Source: Tritrichomonas musculus
Lineage: Eukaryota; Parabasalia; Tritrichomonadida; Tritrichomonadidae
DNA length: 64,000 nt
Direction of reading: 5' to 3'
Assembly (NCBI GenBank): GCA_039105265.1
Contig: JAPFFF010000027.1
Coordinates: 744,001 to 808,000, forward strand
Position numbers and translations under genes: made by a program. The notes beneath the pieces are model-generated. The model was not told the DNA's origin. It saw only the letters and a program-made list of their open reading frames with translations, and searched no databases. Positions 20,440 through 30,666 of the stretch are shown here, one piece after another. Numbering within the stretch: the first letter of the stretch is position 1; each line of letters begins with the position of its first letter.

Positions 20440-23400
20440 ATGAGCAATCTCCAAGTTAAAGAAATTAAAGGGATTTCAATCAAAAATACGATCAGATTTG
20501 CTATTTGTCATGATGATTTTTATCTTTATTCCGATAACTATGATAATATTTATTCATTTGATCAAAATTCAATATCAAATTCTATTTTTTCGTTTCCGGA
20601 TAAAAAAGTTAAAGGGCATATTACTGCACTTGATTTTAGTCCTTCTAGAAAGTATGCTGCTGCTGGATATACTGATGGAGCAATTCAAGTCTTTGATCTT
20701 GATTCAAACAAACCTTACAAACTTCTTTCCAAGCCTAGTGGTAACTCTGTTCAATGTATCGTTTTTTATTCAGATACATTTTTATTATCAGGATTTTCAA
20801 ATGGTTCGTTTGTATCATATAAAATCGCCTTCATACCACGTGAAAACCACATTTCGAATTTTTCATCAAGACCTCTTAGGCTATACCGTCCAGCAATTTA
20901 CCGGTTTGTCGATGGAAATGATAAAAGCTCAAAAGTAGTTTTGCCCAATTTTGTTGATTGTTTTGCTGTTTCAACTGAAAAATCTTTCCAAATTTCTATA
21001 TTAGCAAAAGATTTTATTTCATCTAAAGACAAACTAAACATTCCTACAGGTAATTTAATACCTTGTTTTTATACAATTGATTCTAGAAATGTTCTCATGG
21101 CTGTTGCATATACGGACAAAGTCGAAATTTATTCATTATCATATACAGAAGATCTTCAAATTACCAAGCAAGCTAGTATATCAACTTCATATCCTCTTGT
21201 TTTTCTATCATTTCTATCCCCTATGATTTTGATTGGGCATGATCAAGATTGTCAGCATTTTCTTATGTTATCATCAGATACCAATTCTTCTACAGAGTTA
21301 AACAGTCCAATAACTGGTTTTCCAATTCAAGGCGATTCAAATTTGGGACCTACATTTATCAACGACAACAAGCTTTACCGATTAAATCTTCAACCATTTA
21401 CGTCAATCATTGAATCATACTACGATTCTGTTGAAAAAGCAGAATTAGCTATTGATTATTGTAAAAAAGCTATCTCAAACGATCCCATCTCAACAATTAG
21501 TCTTCCTAGCAATCAATACCAACGACTTCTTGTTATTGAACGATCAATTAGTCCTATTCTATCAAATTATTTATCATCCCAACTTAATGATCATCCTGAG
21601 AATGCAGAAACTATAGCTGAAAAGTTTGTTAATATTTCTATTGATTTGAAATTGCAGGATTGGTTAATTAATGAAGCTATTTCAATTTTTGAATCGAAAG
21701 GAAAACTTCGAATTATTGTTGAAAAAATCATTAAGAATGATCCTTGTGCAACTCTCTTTGGCTATAACCGCAAATTTGTTGAATCTATCATGAATAACTT
21801 TGATAATAAGAGTGACGATGAAGATAAAAGTGGTGTAAGTATCAGCAATTTTCTTCTTTCCCTTCCAAGTCGAATTTTAACACCTATAGAAATCATTAAG
21901 TATGCTGAAAAAACGGGAAGTCATTTTCTTCTTGCTCAGCTATATGCGATTCGTCTTAATGACTTGACAAGTGCCTTACAAATCCTTGCAAACGTTGATA
22001 TGTTTTCCAATATTTGTGTTTTAATAATTCATAATCAAGAGAAGATTGATATTTCTATTCAATGGTGCTTCACTTTTGTGAAAGGGAAGTTCCCTTATAT
22101 TGAAAAAATATGTCGTTGTAAAGATGCAAAAGATGTCTTTTTCCTCTTTGAAAACCGCATTGAAGAAAAGAAAAGTCCAGTTAATATATCTGATTTTGTC
22201 AATGCTATGATACAGACTCTCTATTTCCTACAAAATGACCAAAAATCAACAGAAAACAGCGAATTTATTAATAATTACCTTATTAAAATGCAAAACTTAT
22301 TGATATCTAAGCAAGTCAAACTTTTGGCATCAACATTAAAATGCATAGTTACGATTATCTTCTCCAAAAAGTTGCCAGACAATGATCCAGAGAAGAAACG
22401 CCTTGAAAAGATCCTTATTTACATTCTATCGTCTGATGTGCCAGTTCAATTCAAAGAGCCTTTATTAAATCTATGCGAATCTTTCGGTTTTCAGGAAACC
22501 AAACGACGAATGGAAGAAGGAGCCAGAAAATACGAAAGCGCAATCAAAGAAAGTCTTCTAAAACCAGAAAAAGATGTCTTTAAGCTAATAGACGATTTAA
22601 TATCCAAAGCGCAAAGTAACCCAAGTGAATTTGCACTAGCTCAAACGAGCATTAGAAATGCTCTTTTAACTTTTGCCCCATATTTTATCGTAAAAGACGT
22701 TAAAAAGTTCTCAAATCTTATTAACAAAAAGTTCTATGATTCAGCGCTTGGAATTGTCCGAGAAGTTCAAGATGAAAACATGCGAAACATTTTTATAAGA
22801 AACCTCTACCAGGTCGAACAATCAGCCGACTTTTTGAAGCTACCGACTGATCTTTTCTTGAAATATGTTACATATCTGTCAAAATATTATTCACATGAAG
22901 TTTACGGTTTAATTAAATTGTATCCATGTTCAGATGTTCCAGTTGAAGACTTGATTCCTATCTGCAGAAGCTACCATATATACGATGCATGCTCATATCT
23001 GTCCGAGCTGACAAATGATGCATCAAAGGCCTCTGATTATGTTGTCAAGTACCAACAAGTTCAGCTTCTTCTCTTTGCGCAGAAGAAAATTTCAATCGAG
23101 CTTGCAACTAATGTGACTAATTATGTTCTCAATTTTGTCAAAGAGCGAGTTAAAAAGAAGGCGATAATTGACGAGACAAGGAAGATGTCAATCCAACTTG
23201 TGAATGCAATGTTAGCTCCTCTTTATGAGCTACAGAAACAAGGAGTTAAAAGTGACAATGAAAGAGTGAACTTTATTACAAACTACCTGAAAACAATTTG
23301 TTCAACAGTTGCTAGTGTTGTTCCATATCCTGCTATTCTAGACATTTTCATTCAGCAGTTCAAGGAGTTGAATTATGGGTATGCAAGCTTGGCTTTGTCG

Positions 23401-23841
23401 AGCATTATGAATGACTACTCGTATGACATTGATACAACAAATGCTATGTGCGATTTGTATCGGCAAGATGAAAGAAATGATCATTCAAGATTAATTTTGA
23501 ATTATATTGCTGGTGTTGAAAATGATAACATCGTTTGCTGCACTTGCAAAAAGAGATTGGTTGGTGTCTTGGATCAGATTCAGGTCTTCCCTTGTGGACA
23601 CGTATTTCATAGAAATATAAGTTGTCTGCCAAAACAGGTTTGTCCAGTTTGTAACCCTGAAGAAAGACTTGATCAAGACGTTCCAATTCACACACTGGCG
23701 GTAAACATTGGAAGGTCGCAACTGAGGAGATTTGAATTCAATCTCAAAAAGCATAACTCGGTTTTCAGGCAAAAAGAAAAGTTCGAAGATAAGAAAGACA
23801 GTATTGTTATTAATCCTGGAGCTTTTGCTTCCTTTGAATAA
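20440..23841 (+). CDS. Vps8-like vacuolar protein sorting subunit (WD40, helical solenoid, C-terminal RING)
   Basis: This is a 1,133-residue protein from the ATG at 20440. The frame is open back to an ATG at 20380, which would add 20 residues, but the likely initiator lies between the two ATGs. An N-terminal beta-propeller (blade-like GHITALDFSPSRKYAAAGY near residue 60-80) leads into a long clathrin-heavy-chain-repeat solenoid. A RING-H2 finger lies at about 1033-1073 (CxxC ... CGHVFH ... CPVC). That order is shared by the CORVET/HOPS subunits Vps8, Vps11, Vps18 and Vps41. The segment before the RING (VPYPAILDIF, then a YDIDTT helix leading into the finger) resembles Vps8 most, so a role in endosome tethering with Rab5-type GTPases is likely. 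Vps11 or Vps18 cannot be excluded by eye. Confidence 0.7.
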   Translation: MSNLQVKEIKGISIKNTIRFAICHDDFYLYSDNYDNIYSFDQNSISNSIFSFPDKKVKGHITALDFSPSRKYAAAGYTDGAIQVFDLDSNKPYKLLSKPSGNSVQCIVFYSDTFLLSGFSNGSFVSYKIAFIPRENHISNFSSRPLRLYRPAIYRFVDGNDKSSKVVLPNFVDCFAVSTEKSFQISILAKDFISSKDKLNIPTGNLIPCFYTIDSRNVLMAVAYTDKVEIYSLSYTEDLQITKQASISTSYPLVFLSFLSPMILIGHDQDCQHFLMLSSDTNSSTELNSPITGFPIQGDSNLGPTFINDNKLYRLNLQPFTSIIESYYDSVEKAELAIDYCKKAISNDPISTISLPSNQYQRLLVIERSISPILSNYLSSQLNDHPENAETIAEKFVNISIDLKLQDWLINEAISIFESKGKLRIIVEKIIKNDPCATLFGYNRKFVESIMNNFDNKSDDEDKSGVSISNFLLSLPSRILTPIEIIKYAEKTGSHFLLAQLYAIRLNDLTSALQILANVDMFSNICVLIIHNQEKIDISIQWCFTFVKGKFPYIEKICRCKDAKDVFFLFENRIEEKKSPVNISDFVNAMIQTLYFLQNDQKSTENSEFINNYLIKMQNLLISKQVKLLASTLKCIVTIIFSKKLPDNDPEKKRLEKILIYILSSDVPVQFKEPLLNLCESFGFQETKRRMEEGARKYESAIKESLLKPEKDVFKLIDDLISKAQSNPSEFALAQTSIRNALLTFAPYFIVKDVKKFSNLINKKFYDSALGIVREVQDENMRNIFIRNLYQVEQSADFLKLPTDLFLKYVTYLSKYYSHEVYGLIKLYPCSDVPVEDLIPICRSYHIYDACSYLSELTNDASKASDYVVKYQQVQLLLFAQKKISIELATNVTNYVLNFVKERVKKKAIIDETRKMSIQLVNAMLAPLYELQKQGVKSDNERVNFITNYLKTICSTVASVVPYPAILDIFIQQFKELNYGYASLALSSIMNDYSYDIDTTNAMCDLYRQDERNDHSRLILNYIAGVENDNIVCCTCKKRLVGVLDQIQVFPCGHVFHRNISCLPKQVCPVCNPEERLDQDVPIHTLAVNIGRSQLRRFEFNLKKHNSVFRQKEKFEDKKDSIVINPGAFASFE

Positions 23842-24143
23842 AAATTGTTTTTTGTTTGATTTTTTGATTGTTTTTATTATTTTTAATTATTTTGTAACGA
23901 ATAAGATTTCTCAACTTTTTTCATCAAAAATGATGATTATAAGTTTGATAATCTGATGGTTGACTGATGATTAAAGTTTGACAGAATTCAATAGAATACG
24001 TAAATAGCAAGAAATTAGGTTATATGAAATAATCAAAATGTATATGAAACGAGTGTATGCTAAATATTATTTGCTATGTATATTAAGGCATTTTTATTTA
24101 AATCATAAATATTGACATTTAAATTTGAATCAAGAATCGTTTT
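23842..24143. other. Gap between convergent Vps8-like and Rab genes
   Basis: AT-rich 3'-to-3' gap. No ORF, RNA gene or repeat of note is seen. Confidence 0.45.
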
Positions 24144-24740
24144 TTAACAGCATCCTTTTTTCTTCTGTGCAGCTTCCAGGTTAGGACAAGATCCGAATTC
24201 TTCTGAAACAGTTGACTTTTTATTGAGCAAAAGTTTGCCCACTGTTTGAAATAATTGATCTATTCCTGTTCCATCTTTTGCAGATGTGAAACATAAACTG
24301 CAGTCATGTGATTCAGCCCATAATTCAACTTCTTCTTTGTCAACTGATGTAGGTAAGTCAATCTTATTTCCACATAGTACAACAGGGCATTTTAAATCTA
24401 GTTCTTCTCTGGTCCTTTGATACCAAGCTTCAACTCCATTAAAGGAAGTTGAGTTTGACATATCGAAAACAATGATCAAACAATCTGAATGACGAGTGTA
24501 TAATGGAACAAGGCTAAGAAATTTTTCTTGTCCAGCGGTATCCCAAATTGCCATATCAACTTTTTGATTGTCAACATTGATTGATAATTGAACATTCGAA
24601 ACGCCAACGGTTGTTTGTATATTATCAGTATATCTTTTATCGTTAAATCTAGAAACAATACTAGTTTTGCCGACAGAACTATCACCAACAAGAGGGACTT
24701 TATATGACAAGTCTAAAGTTTGTCCTGGGAGACCATTCAT
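24144..24740 (-). CDS. Rab-family small GTPase
   Basis: This is a 198-residue complete Rab. G1 is GDSSVGKT (19-26), the switch I threonine is Thr44 in TTVGV, and G3 is WDTAGQ (66-71) with the Gln71 needed for GTP hydrolysis. G4 is NKID (125-128) and G5 is SAK (153-155). It ends KKKGCC, a double-cysteine geranylgeranylation signal. The core is closest by eye to endocytic Rab5/21/22-type proteins, but trichomonads have very large Rab families and the subgroup cannot be fixed without a tree. It acts on membranes; its closeness to the Vps8-like gene (a Rab effector family) is convergent and probably coincidental. No intron is seen. Confidence 0.92.
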   Translation of the reverse strand: MNGLPGQTLDLSYKVPLVGDSSVGKTSIVSRFNDKRYTDNIQTTVGVSNVQLSINVDNQKVDMAIWDTAGQEKFLSLVPLYTRHSDCLIIVFDMSNSTSFNGVEAWYQRTREELDLKCPVVLCGNKIDLPTSVDKEEVELWAESHDCSLCFTSAKDGTGIDQLFQTVGKLLLNKKSTVSEEFGSCPNLEAAQKKKGCC

Positions 24741-25089
24741 TAATATATTTTAAAATGGTTTAAATCATTCAAATTGTTTTATTATTCTTTTTTTTTTTCT
24801 GCGTATATTGATCGTCTTATAAATTTTCTATATAACTATAAAATCAATGAACATGTAAATTTTCTTTAATAAATAATTGAAAATTAGTAATATTTTCATT
24901 GAAATTATTTTTAAATTAACATTTTTTGAGTATATATTAATTTGTACGATTGTAACTTCAACATTTGTTAAGAAATTGTATTTTTAATAAATATCTTTGG
25001 GGTGGTGACATTTAGCCCCAAAAATTAGATGTATTCACCTTAAGTGACTTAACGGTCATTTTTCTTCTTTAAAATGTATTTTTAATTTT
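24741..25089. other. AT-rich gap with a small GC-rich hairpin at 24996-25022
   Basis: TTTGGGG (24996-25002) pairs with CCCCAAA (25016-25022) across a 13-base loop. It stands out against the AT background and sits just outside the Polinton-like remnant, so it may mark that element's border. No gene is seen. Confidence 0.4.
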
Positions 25090-26510
25090 TTGAACTAAAT
25101 ACAGATTATTTTTATTTCTTTTTATCATCAAAATAATCAATAAAATGTTTAAATGACGACTTGAATACTTCAATTATTGTTTTTGCTTCTTTCCCAACCA
25201 ATGGATAACTGTAAGCTTTGTGTGTGTTGATATTAATGAACATCAAATAATTTAATTCATTCTTTCGTCTGTTATTAATGAATGTGTCCATTTGATATCT
25301 CCCAGGATGTTTTGAATAGATGTTCATATATTTTGGTTTGTCTGGTACTACATCATGAATGATATTATTTTTCAAATATTCTCTTGCTTCCTTTTCATTA
25401 AATCCATATCTTTTAGCTAGTGGTACAAATTTTGATGGTGTCCGCCATGGATAACGATTATATAAATCTTCAATTGATTTGAAAGTCATTTTATATATAT
25501 AACAACTTCTGATGATTCATCATCTGCATTTCAATCATAAAACTTTCACTAACTGGTAATTTCACTGGCATTTTATAATTACGACCACTACAAAATTCAA
25601 TCCAAAATATTTGGTCAGTAGAATTCAATTTGAAATATTTGATTGGCGAGAAAATTTGATAACTATTTCCAACATATCCCTTTCTTGTCTCTTCAGCTAT
25701 TGATGAATACACTTTGCAACTGTGTCTATCCCATACATTCTCAAATTTAATTTTTCTCATCCATTTTCCTTCAACCTTGTCATCAGTTATATTGATATAA
25801 TTGTTCGAGTCATTTTGGAATGGCTCAAAACCAACATTCATGATATCCGCAAAATCGCATTTAACATGTGGTTCATTATACTGTTCTTTGTTATTTTTGT
25901 CATAATATCTATATTTAAATGCAATCGCTAAATCAACATGACATAATTTATTTTTATCATCTTCATCTACTTTATCTTCCATTAGTTCATTCGCTGCTGA
26001 ATAAATAGTTTCGATAAACATCTTTTTGTTGTAATCATGGTATCCGTCCATTTGAACGTCTCTAATTCGTTTTTGATTTTAGATATACATCTCGGGTATC
26101 TCTTCATCATTGATGAAAAACTTTGGATATCCTTCTTTCCATTGATAATTATTGTAATGTCTAAAAACAATGTTTAATTGTTCATTCATATCTTTCATTA
26201 CTTCTCTCAAATCCTTGTCTGTTGATAGCCATGAAACAATATTACATTCAACTTGACTCACTTTCGATGTGTCATTTCTGAAATATTTTCTGACTTTGAT
26301 ATTGAATTCCAATTTACGACGTCTTGCTAACATCCATATCGTGCGAAAGCCGATAATTGTCTCTCCTTTGTCTGCAGTGCACCAATCCACAGGCAAGTTA
26401 AAATAAAATCTATTTGATCTGTCATTGTATTGCTTTCCATCTTCTCTGAAGAACACGTATTCTTTAGGTATTGGAGTGTAATCGATCGGGTCAGTTAAGC
26501 GTTTCATTTA
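25090..26510 (-). mobile_element. Broken Polinton/Maverick-like fragment
   Basis: This is a fossil. Its 3'-most part (about 25.1-25.5 kb) resembles the start of a retroviral-type (rve) integrase as used by Polintons: a YQMDTF catalytic-Asp context followed by a conserved YLMFININT strand. Two further parts (about 25.5-26.05 and 26.08-26.5 kb) encode proteins of unknown class that could be structural genes of the same element. No DNA polymerase B, packaging ATPase or protease part is visible, so most of the 15-20 kb expected for the family is missing. It looks broken, with at least two or three breaks; no paired terminal repeats are seen. Age is probably moderate, as long frames survive. The integrase call is by motif only. 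Confidence 0.55.
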
Positions 26511-26929
26511 TGATATCAATAAATTAAATTTCATTCATTGTTGTTAGTGGTGAGTATATCATTTATGATAGCAACACATGAAATCATCACCAAATGGTCA
26601 TGTGGTGGAGATTATACATTAAAAACACGCGCCACGAGACGTTATACATGACATCGCTTCTTTATTGTCATTTTGTCATTTTCGTTATTAAAATCAACAA
26701 AAATGTAAGTTCCACAGTGTGTAGTGTGGTGTGAAACACCAACTACCATATTTAACTAGCATGCTAACCAATACGAGCTACTTTGCGCATGCTCACATGA
26801 AATCAAGAACAAAATTTCAGGCAATATATTAATAAATCTTTATTTTTGTATAATATTCTCCCCTTTTTTTAATAATTAAAAGCATTTTAAAACTTAATTC
26901 ATTTATTCAGCTTCTTTCAAGTCATTTAA
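26511..26929. other. Gap between element relics, locally richer in G/C
   Basis: Contains short direct repeats (TTTATGATATCAA near 26510 and TTTATGATAGCAA near 26560) and short inverted pieces such as GGTG/CACC near 26728-26740. These may be end debris of the flanking elements. No gene is seen. Confidence 0.35.
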
Positions 26930-27640
26930 TTAACAAACAGACAAATTAGAAAATTTAAAAGAAATTCTCAATTTAAAACTCATAAATTGGAAACCATTGA
27001 ATTGGAGGAATATATGAATAATAACGGCGGAAAAGTTTGTGTTAAAACTGAAAAAGATAAAGATGGAAGAATTGTAAGAACAGTTATATTATTCATTGAT
27101 ACAGATGAATATAAAAATTAAATGTCATCAATAGGAGGTCCGATTTTCATTGATGGTACTGCAGTACCAAATAGGTTAAATTGGGAATTAACTTTACTAA
27201 CTTTGATAGATTCGAATCTTCAGATTCAACCAGGAGGATTAATGTTCTCTCTTAATTGGAACAAAGAGACATTTAAATGGTTTGCTGAAGAATTTTTAAA
27301 TATAATAAAAGACAAAAAAAAAAAAAAAAAAAAAAATAAAATTTCAATCATATCAGATGAAGATCTAGCCTTATATTTTATTTATATTGAAGTAGTGCAT
27401 GTGATATGCGCATGGCACAAAACAGTCAATTTTGAAAAGCATTTAAACAGATGCAATTTATCTGAATAACAAAAAGAGGCCATTAAATGTTTTTGGAAAA
27501 GAAATTGTTATTCAGCTAAAAAAGAAGTTGTTACAAATTCAATTGCCAAAATCAAAAAGTTTAATTGCACCGAAATGAATCAGTATACTGATTGTCCAAG
27601 AAAAATTTTCTCATTTTTTAATATCAAATGTTATTTTTTT
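26930..27640 (+). pseudogene. MULE (Mutator-like) transposase relic
   Basis: One reading frame, open apart from two in-frame TAA codons (27119-27121 and 27467-27469), gives an internal piece of a MULE transposase. IFIDGTAVPN carries the first catalytic Asp. IISDEDLAL carries the second Asp. VHVICAWHKTVNFEKHL is the hallmark CxWH region. The segment before the first stop ends in the FIDTDE block that precedes this core in trichomonad MULEs. A run of 23 A residues at 27314-27336 has expanded inside the coding region as a Lys stretch. The N- and C-terminal parts and terminal repeats are missing, so this is a dead fragment. It is AT-rich like the host and lies between two virus-like relics. Confidence 0.7.
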
Positions 27641-27664
27641 AATAATAATAATAATAATAATAAT
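27641..27664. repeat. (TAA)8 microsatellite
   Basis: Eight perfect TAA units directly follow the MULE relic. A likely length-polymorphic simple repeat. Confidence 0.85.
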
Positions 27665-27678
27665 AAACATCAATAGTA

Positions 27679-27719
27679 TTTGGAGTGATGTCTGGCTTAC
27701 AGCCAAACATCCCTCCAAA
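27679..27719. repeat. 41-nt near-perfect hairpin at an element boundary
   Basis: TTTGGAG, GATGT and TGGCT on the left arm pair with AGCCA, ACATC and CTCCAAA on the right, with only two mismatches and a 3-base loop. It is much more G/C-rich than its surroundings and sits where the AT-rich MULE relic meets the more G/C-rich virus-like block. Possible roles are an element end or an RNA 3'-end hairpin. Confidence 0.7.
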
Positions 27720-30060
27720 CACCGTAGCCCATTCAATTTTTCGTCACAGTTGGAAAATTCTCGTTTTTGCATACCTTCCCAGATACTCTACTACCCGCAC
27801 TATTCTTTCGTTAAAAACACCTGTTTTTTATTAACAACGAACTTTTCACTCTGGACATTTACGTTTCATTCAATTTCTCGACAAATACATTTTTGTCACT
27901 TCAATGTCGCCGTCTATTTCTGACGGGCCCATTTCGGGAAAAGTTGGGAACTGTTCACGGCGTAGCCAGATAATGAAAGGCCAAAAATAATTACTCATAC
28001 AAGTGGCTTACAGCTTTTTTCAGTAAGCTTCTTACTCTCATGTCTCTGTCATACTTCTTTTGTATCTTCTCTATGTACCGTTCATCCTTTCGGTTATTAG
28101 CATTATTGAGAACTCTACGAAAATAATTTAATCTCCAGTTAATTCTCGCTAATGTATCTGTAGAAAAAGTTTTTTTCTGGTATGGCTTTCTTGTTGCTAA
28201 ATGGTTTTCGGTCATGCTCCTTGCAGTCGCAAATCCTTCGGTCATGCTCTTTTCCATGCTGAAAAAAGTTTCTTTTACGATGCTGAAATGTTCTATAAAG
28301 AAACAGCTGAGTCTGAAAGAAGTCATCCATAGACACAAGCCCTTGCATTGCCTTATCTATATAGTCGTTTATGTATTGCCTGTATTAATTTATACCGCCC
28401 ATCCTTTTTTATTCTTTATTGATTCTTGGTCGGTGTAATACTGGCTTTCGTTTCTTTTTCTTGGTGTTATCGGTTAAATATCCTTCGGAGCGTACACTAT
28501 TGTTATCATTATCTGAATCAAAGTCGTATTCACCCAATGCTTTATTACCGTATATGTCATCACTAGAGGCGTAATCGTTATCATTCATTTTTACCCTATT
28601 ATAAAAATAAATATTGCCTTATTTTTACGGTGGTGGTGCTGCAGGTTGATTACCCGGTAGTCTCTCTTCTGGCATACCTGCTGCTCTTCTGAATGCATTT
28701 GTAAACTGAACTACTTCTGTTGGTGGCATATTGAACTCTTCTGTTCAATATAGACAGGAATGAAAGAAATAATTCTCTCCCAGACATTACCTGTAAGATA
28801 TGGGCTTGCAAATATAACTGTGGATGCTCTTACTTCTTTCTTTGACTTCAAATTCTTCCACATTTCTTCATCAACTCTAAGCACATCTTGCCCGTATACT
28901 CTTACCTTTGCTGTTGCTACAAATGCTTTCTCCCAGACGTTAGATGCAACTTTAGCCAGTTTCTTATTATCTGGATATGTTCCATTATTGACTGATTTAT
29001 AGTTTTTTTATATTGGATTAATGATTTTACTTGTAAATACCTGAAAGACTGTTTTGTTGTGTGGCTGTAATACTTTGGTGTAAGCTGCGTTTTCAACAGC
29101 GGCTGCGAATTGCGCGCCTTGTTCATTTCTATTACGTAATAGTCTAACACCTCTCTCATCATATTCAGGGTTGTACATATCATTAACGAAGCCTTTGAAT
29201 CCCTTACCATATTCTTTTCTTTCATCTTCTGTTGGGTAAGTAGTGTAATATTTATATCTATATGGATATAGGCTGTGGACGGTAGTATAACCGTTAACTA
29301 TGATGGGTCTATTTATGCGTCTTTCTCTAACAATAACATCTGCTATTCCATCTCCATCTTCATCATCACCGGTTACATGATAGATATCGCTAAATCCCTG
29401 TTTATCTACCTATCTTTGTGCTCCTACAACACTTTGTAATTTGTTGATTCTCCTGATATCCTGTTTGCCACTAAGAACGGCTGGAGCGATTCTTTCAATT
29501 TCGGCTCAATATGGTTGCTTTTTTGGTTTCGCTATACGCGGTATTGGATGTTGCCTAAAGTAGTTAATAGCGTCAATACTTTCTTTTAATTCCCTACGGT
29601 CTACATATGTTGCTTCTAAACCCTGTTTGAATTCATTCATGCGGTCGGTAGTGAGAAAGAGTGGATGTTGTATTGGTTGCGGTTGTTCCATTTGTGTTTG
29701 CCTTTTATCACCCTATAAAATATTATTTTCGGTGTTTACATTTTCATCATCGTCGGAATCTGACGATATGTTGAATGGAACAACACTGCTTCTTTGATTA
29801 GACGTTGTTGGCTTTATTACATCCTCGAATGTTTCTTCTACTAAGTTATACAGAAAATCAAATATATTGTTTGTCGTTACTTCATCACTATTGAAGTTGT
29901 ATGTAGCTATGAAGTCTATTACTCGATTCACATTTTCGAGATACTTGGTTGATTCCCTGACTTCTCCTGCATAGTCATCCATATATACCGAAACGTGTTC
30001 TCTTATGTATCTCAGTATTCTCGTTACTGTTTCAGACCCTAGAGATTTTATTCAACAGTG
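27720..30060 (-). mobile_element. Second broken virus-like block, family uncertain
   Basis: This is a fossil. The base composition is visibly richer in G/C than all flanks. It carries several minus-strand coding remnants: a small acidic protein (about 29.7-30.0 kb, NISSDSDDDEN near its end), a short Pro/Gln-starting protein (about 29.5-29.7 kb), and a larger remnant between about 28.7 and 29.5 kb containing HVTGDDEDGDGIADV. A Ser/Asp/Lys-rich small protein (about 28.4-28.6 kb) and a basic one (about 28.0-28.3 kb) complete the block. The compact layout of small proteins suggests a DNA virus or Polinton-like structural region, but no capsid, polymerase or ATPase motif is recognised. It is clearly broken, with roughly half a dozen breaks or more, so it is probably older than the 25-kb fragment. 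Similar ATAGGGT-like motifs precede two of its start codons. Confidence 0.45.
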
Positions 30061-30240
30061 ACATTTTCCTGTAATGAAAATGCAATTATCCCAGGCAGCG
30101 AACTTTATGAGTATAATTGAAATTATTATTTAAGTAATATCTTTGCAAAGATCAAACAATTTTTTTTATCTAAATTAAAATTTAATTTAATTTATTTAAT
30201 TGAATTATAAATATATATATATATATATATATGAAATATT
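30061..30240. other. AT-rich spacer with a TA microsatellite
   Basis: Contains a run of about ten TA dinucleotides at about 30210-30232, immediately before the MITE. No gene is seen. Confidence 0.4.
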
Positions 30241-30244
30241 TTAA

Positions 30245-30574
30245 GGGACCACTATCATATTTTTTTGTAAACATTTCAATATTGAGAAAACTCATAGAAA
30301 AGAAAATTCAATAGTTGTTATCTCGGAAAAAGTTTAAAACTTTAAAATTTCACCATTCCGATCATTTTTGTAAAATTTTTACTCCTTTCAACTTTTAAAT
30401 TTTTATTGAAAAAAGGGAATAGTCTTAAAAGAAGAATAGAAATAAATGATATGTATTTTATATAATTTATATATACTAAAATATAGCAAAAATACTCAAG
30501 AAATAATTTTTTTTAAGTCAATTAATTTTGTGATAACTCATAGAATTTTTAACATAGAATTTGATAGTGGTCCC
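30245..30574. mobile_element. 330-bp MITE with TTAA target duplication
   Basis: GGGACCACTATCA at the left end is repeated as its exact reverse complement at the right end, and TTAA flanks both sides (30241-30244 and 30575-30578). With the palindromic TTAA and adjoining T/A residues the inverted match is 19 bp (30239-30257 and 30562-30580). The inside is non-coding. TTAA duplication is the signature of the piggyBac and Kolobok superfamilies; the GGG end fits Kolobok better. The perfect ends suggest a recent insertion 90 bases upstream of the second BEACH gene. Confidence 0.85.
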
Positions 30575-30646
30575 TTAAAAATAAATTGTTTTATTTGCCA
30601 TCAAAAATTGACATTTGTCCACTAAATAAATTTTGAAAAAAATAAG

Positions 30647-30651
30647 TCATT
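30647..30651 (+). promoter_or_regulatory. Candidate initiator of BEACH gene 2
   Basis: TCATT fits the trichomonad Inr. The +1 A at 30649 is 18 bases before the ATG at 30667. Its right neighbour is the gene and its left neighbour, 70 bases away, is the MITE. Confidence 0.5.
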
Positions 30652-30666
30652 AAATTTTTTATTTTA

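Noticed and set aside
23842-24143. Small frames in the Vps8-Rab gap
   Set aside because: Short, AT-driven, no motif and overlapping 3' ends of real genes.
26700-26810. tRNA-like box on the minus strand (GTATTGGTTAGCATGC near 26770)
   Set aside because: An A-box-like match is present, but no acceptor stem, anticodon stem or T-arm can be paired, so no cloverleaf forms.
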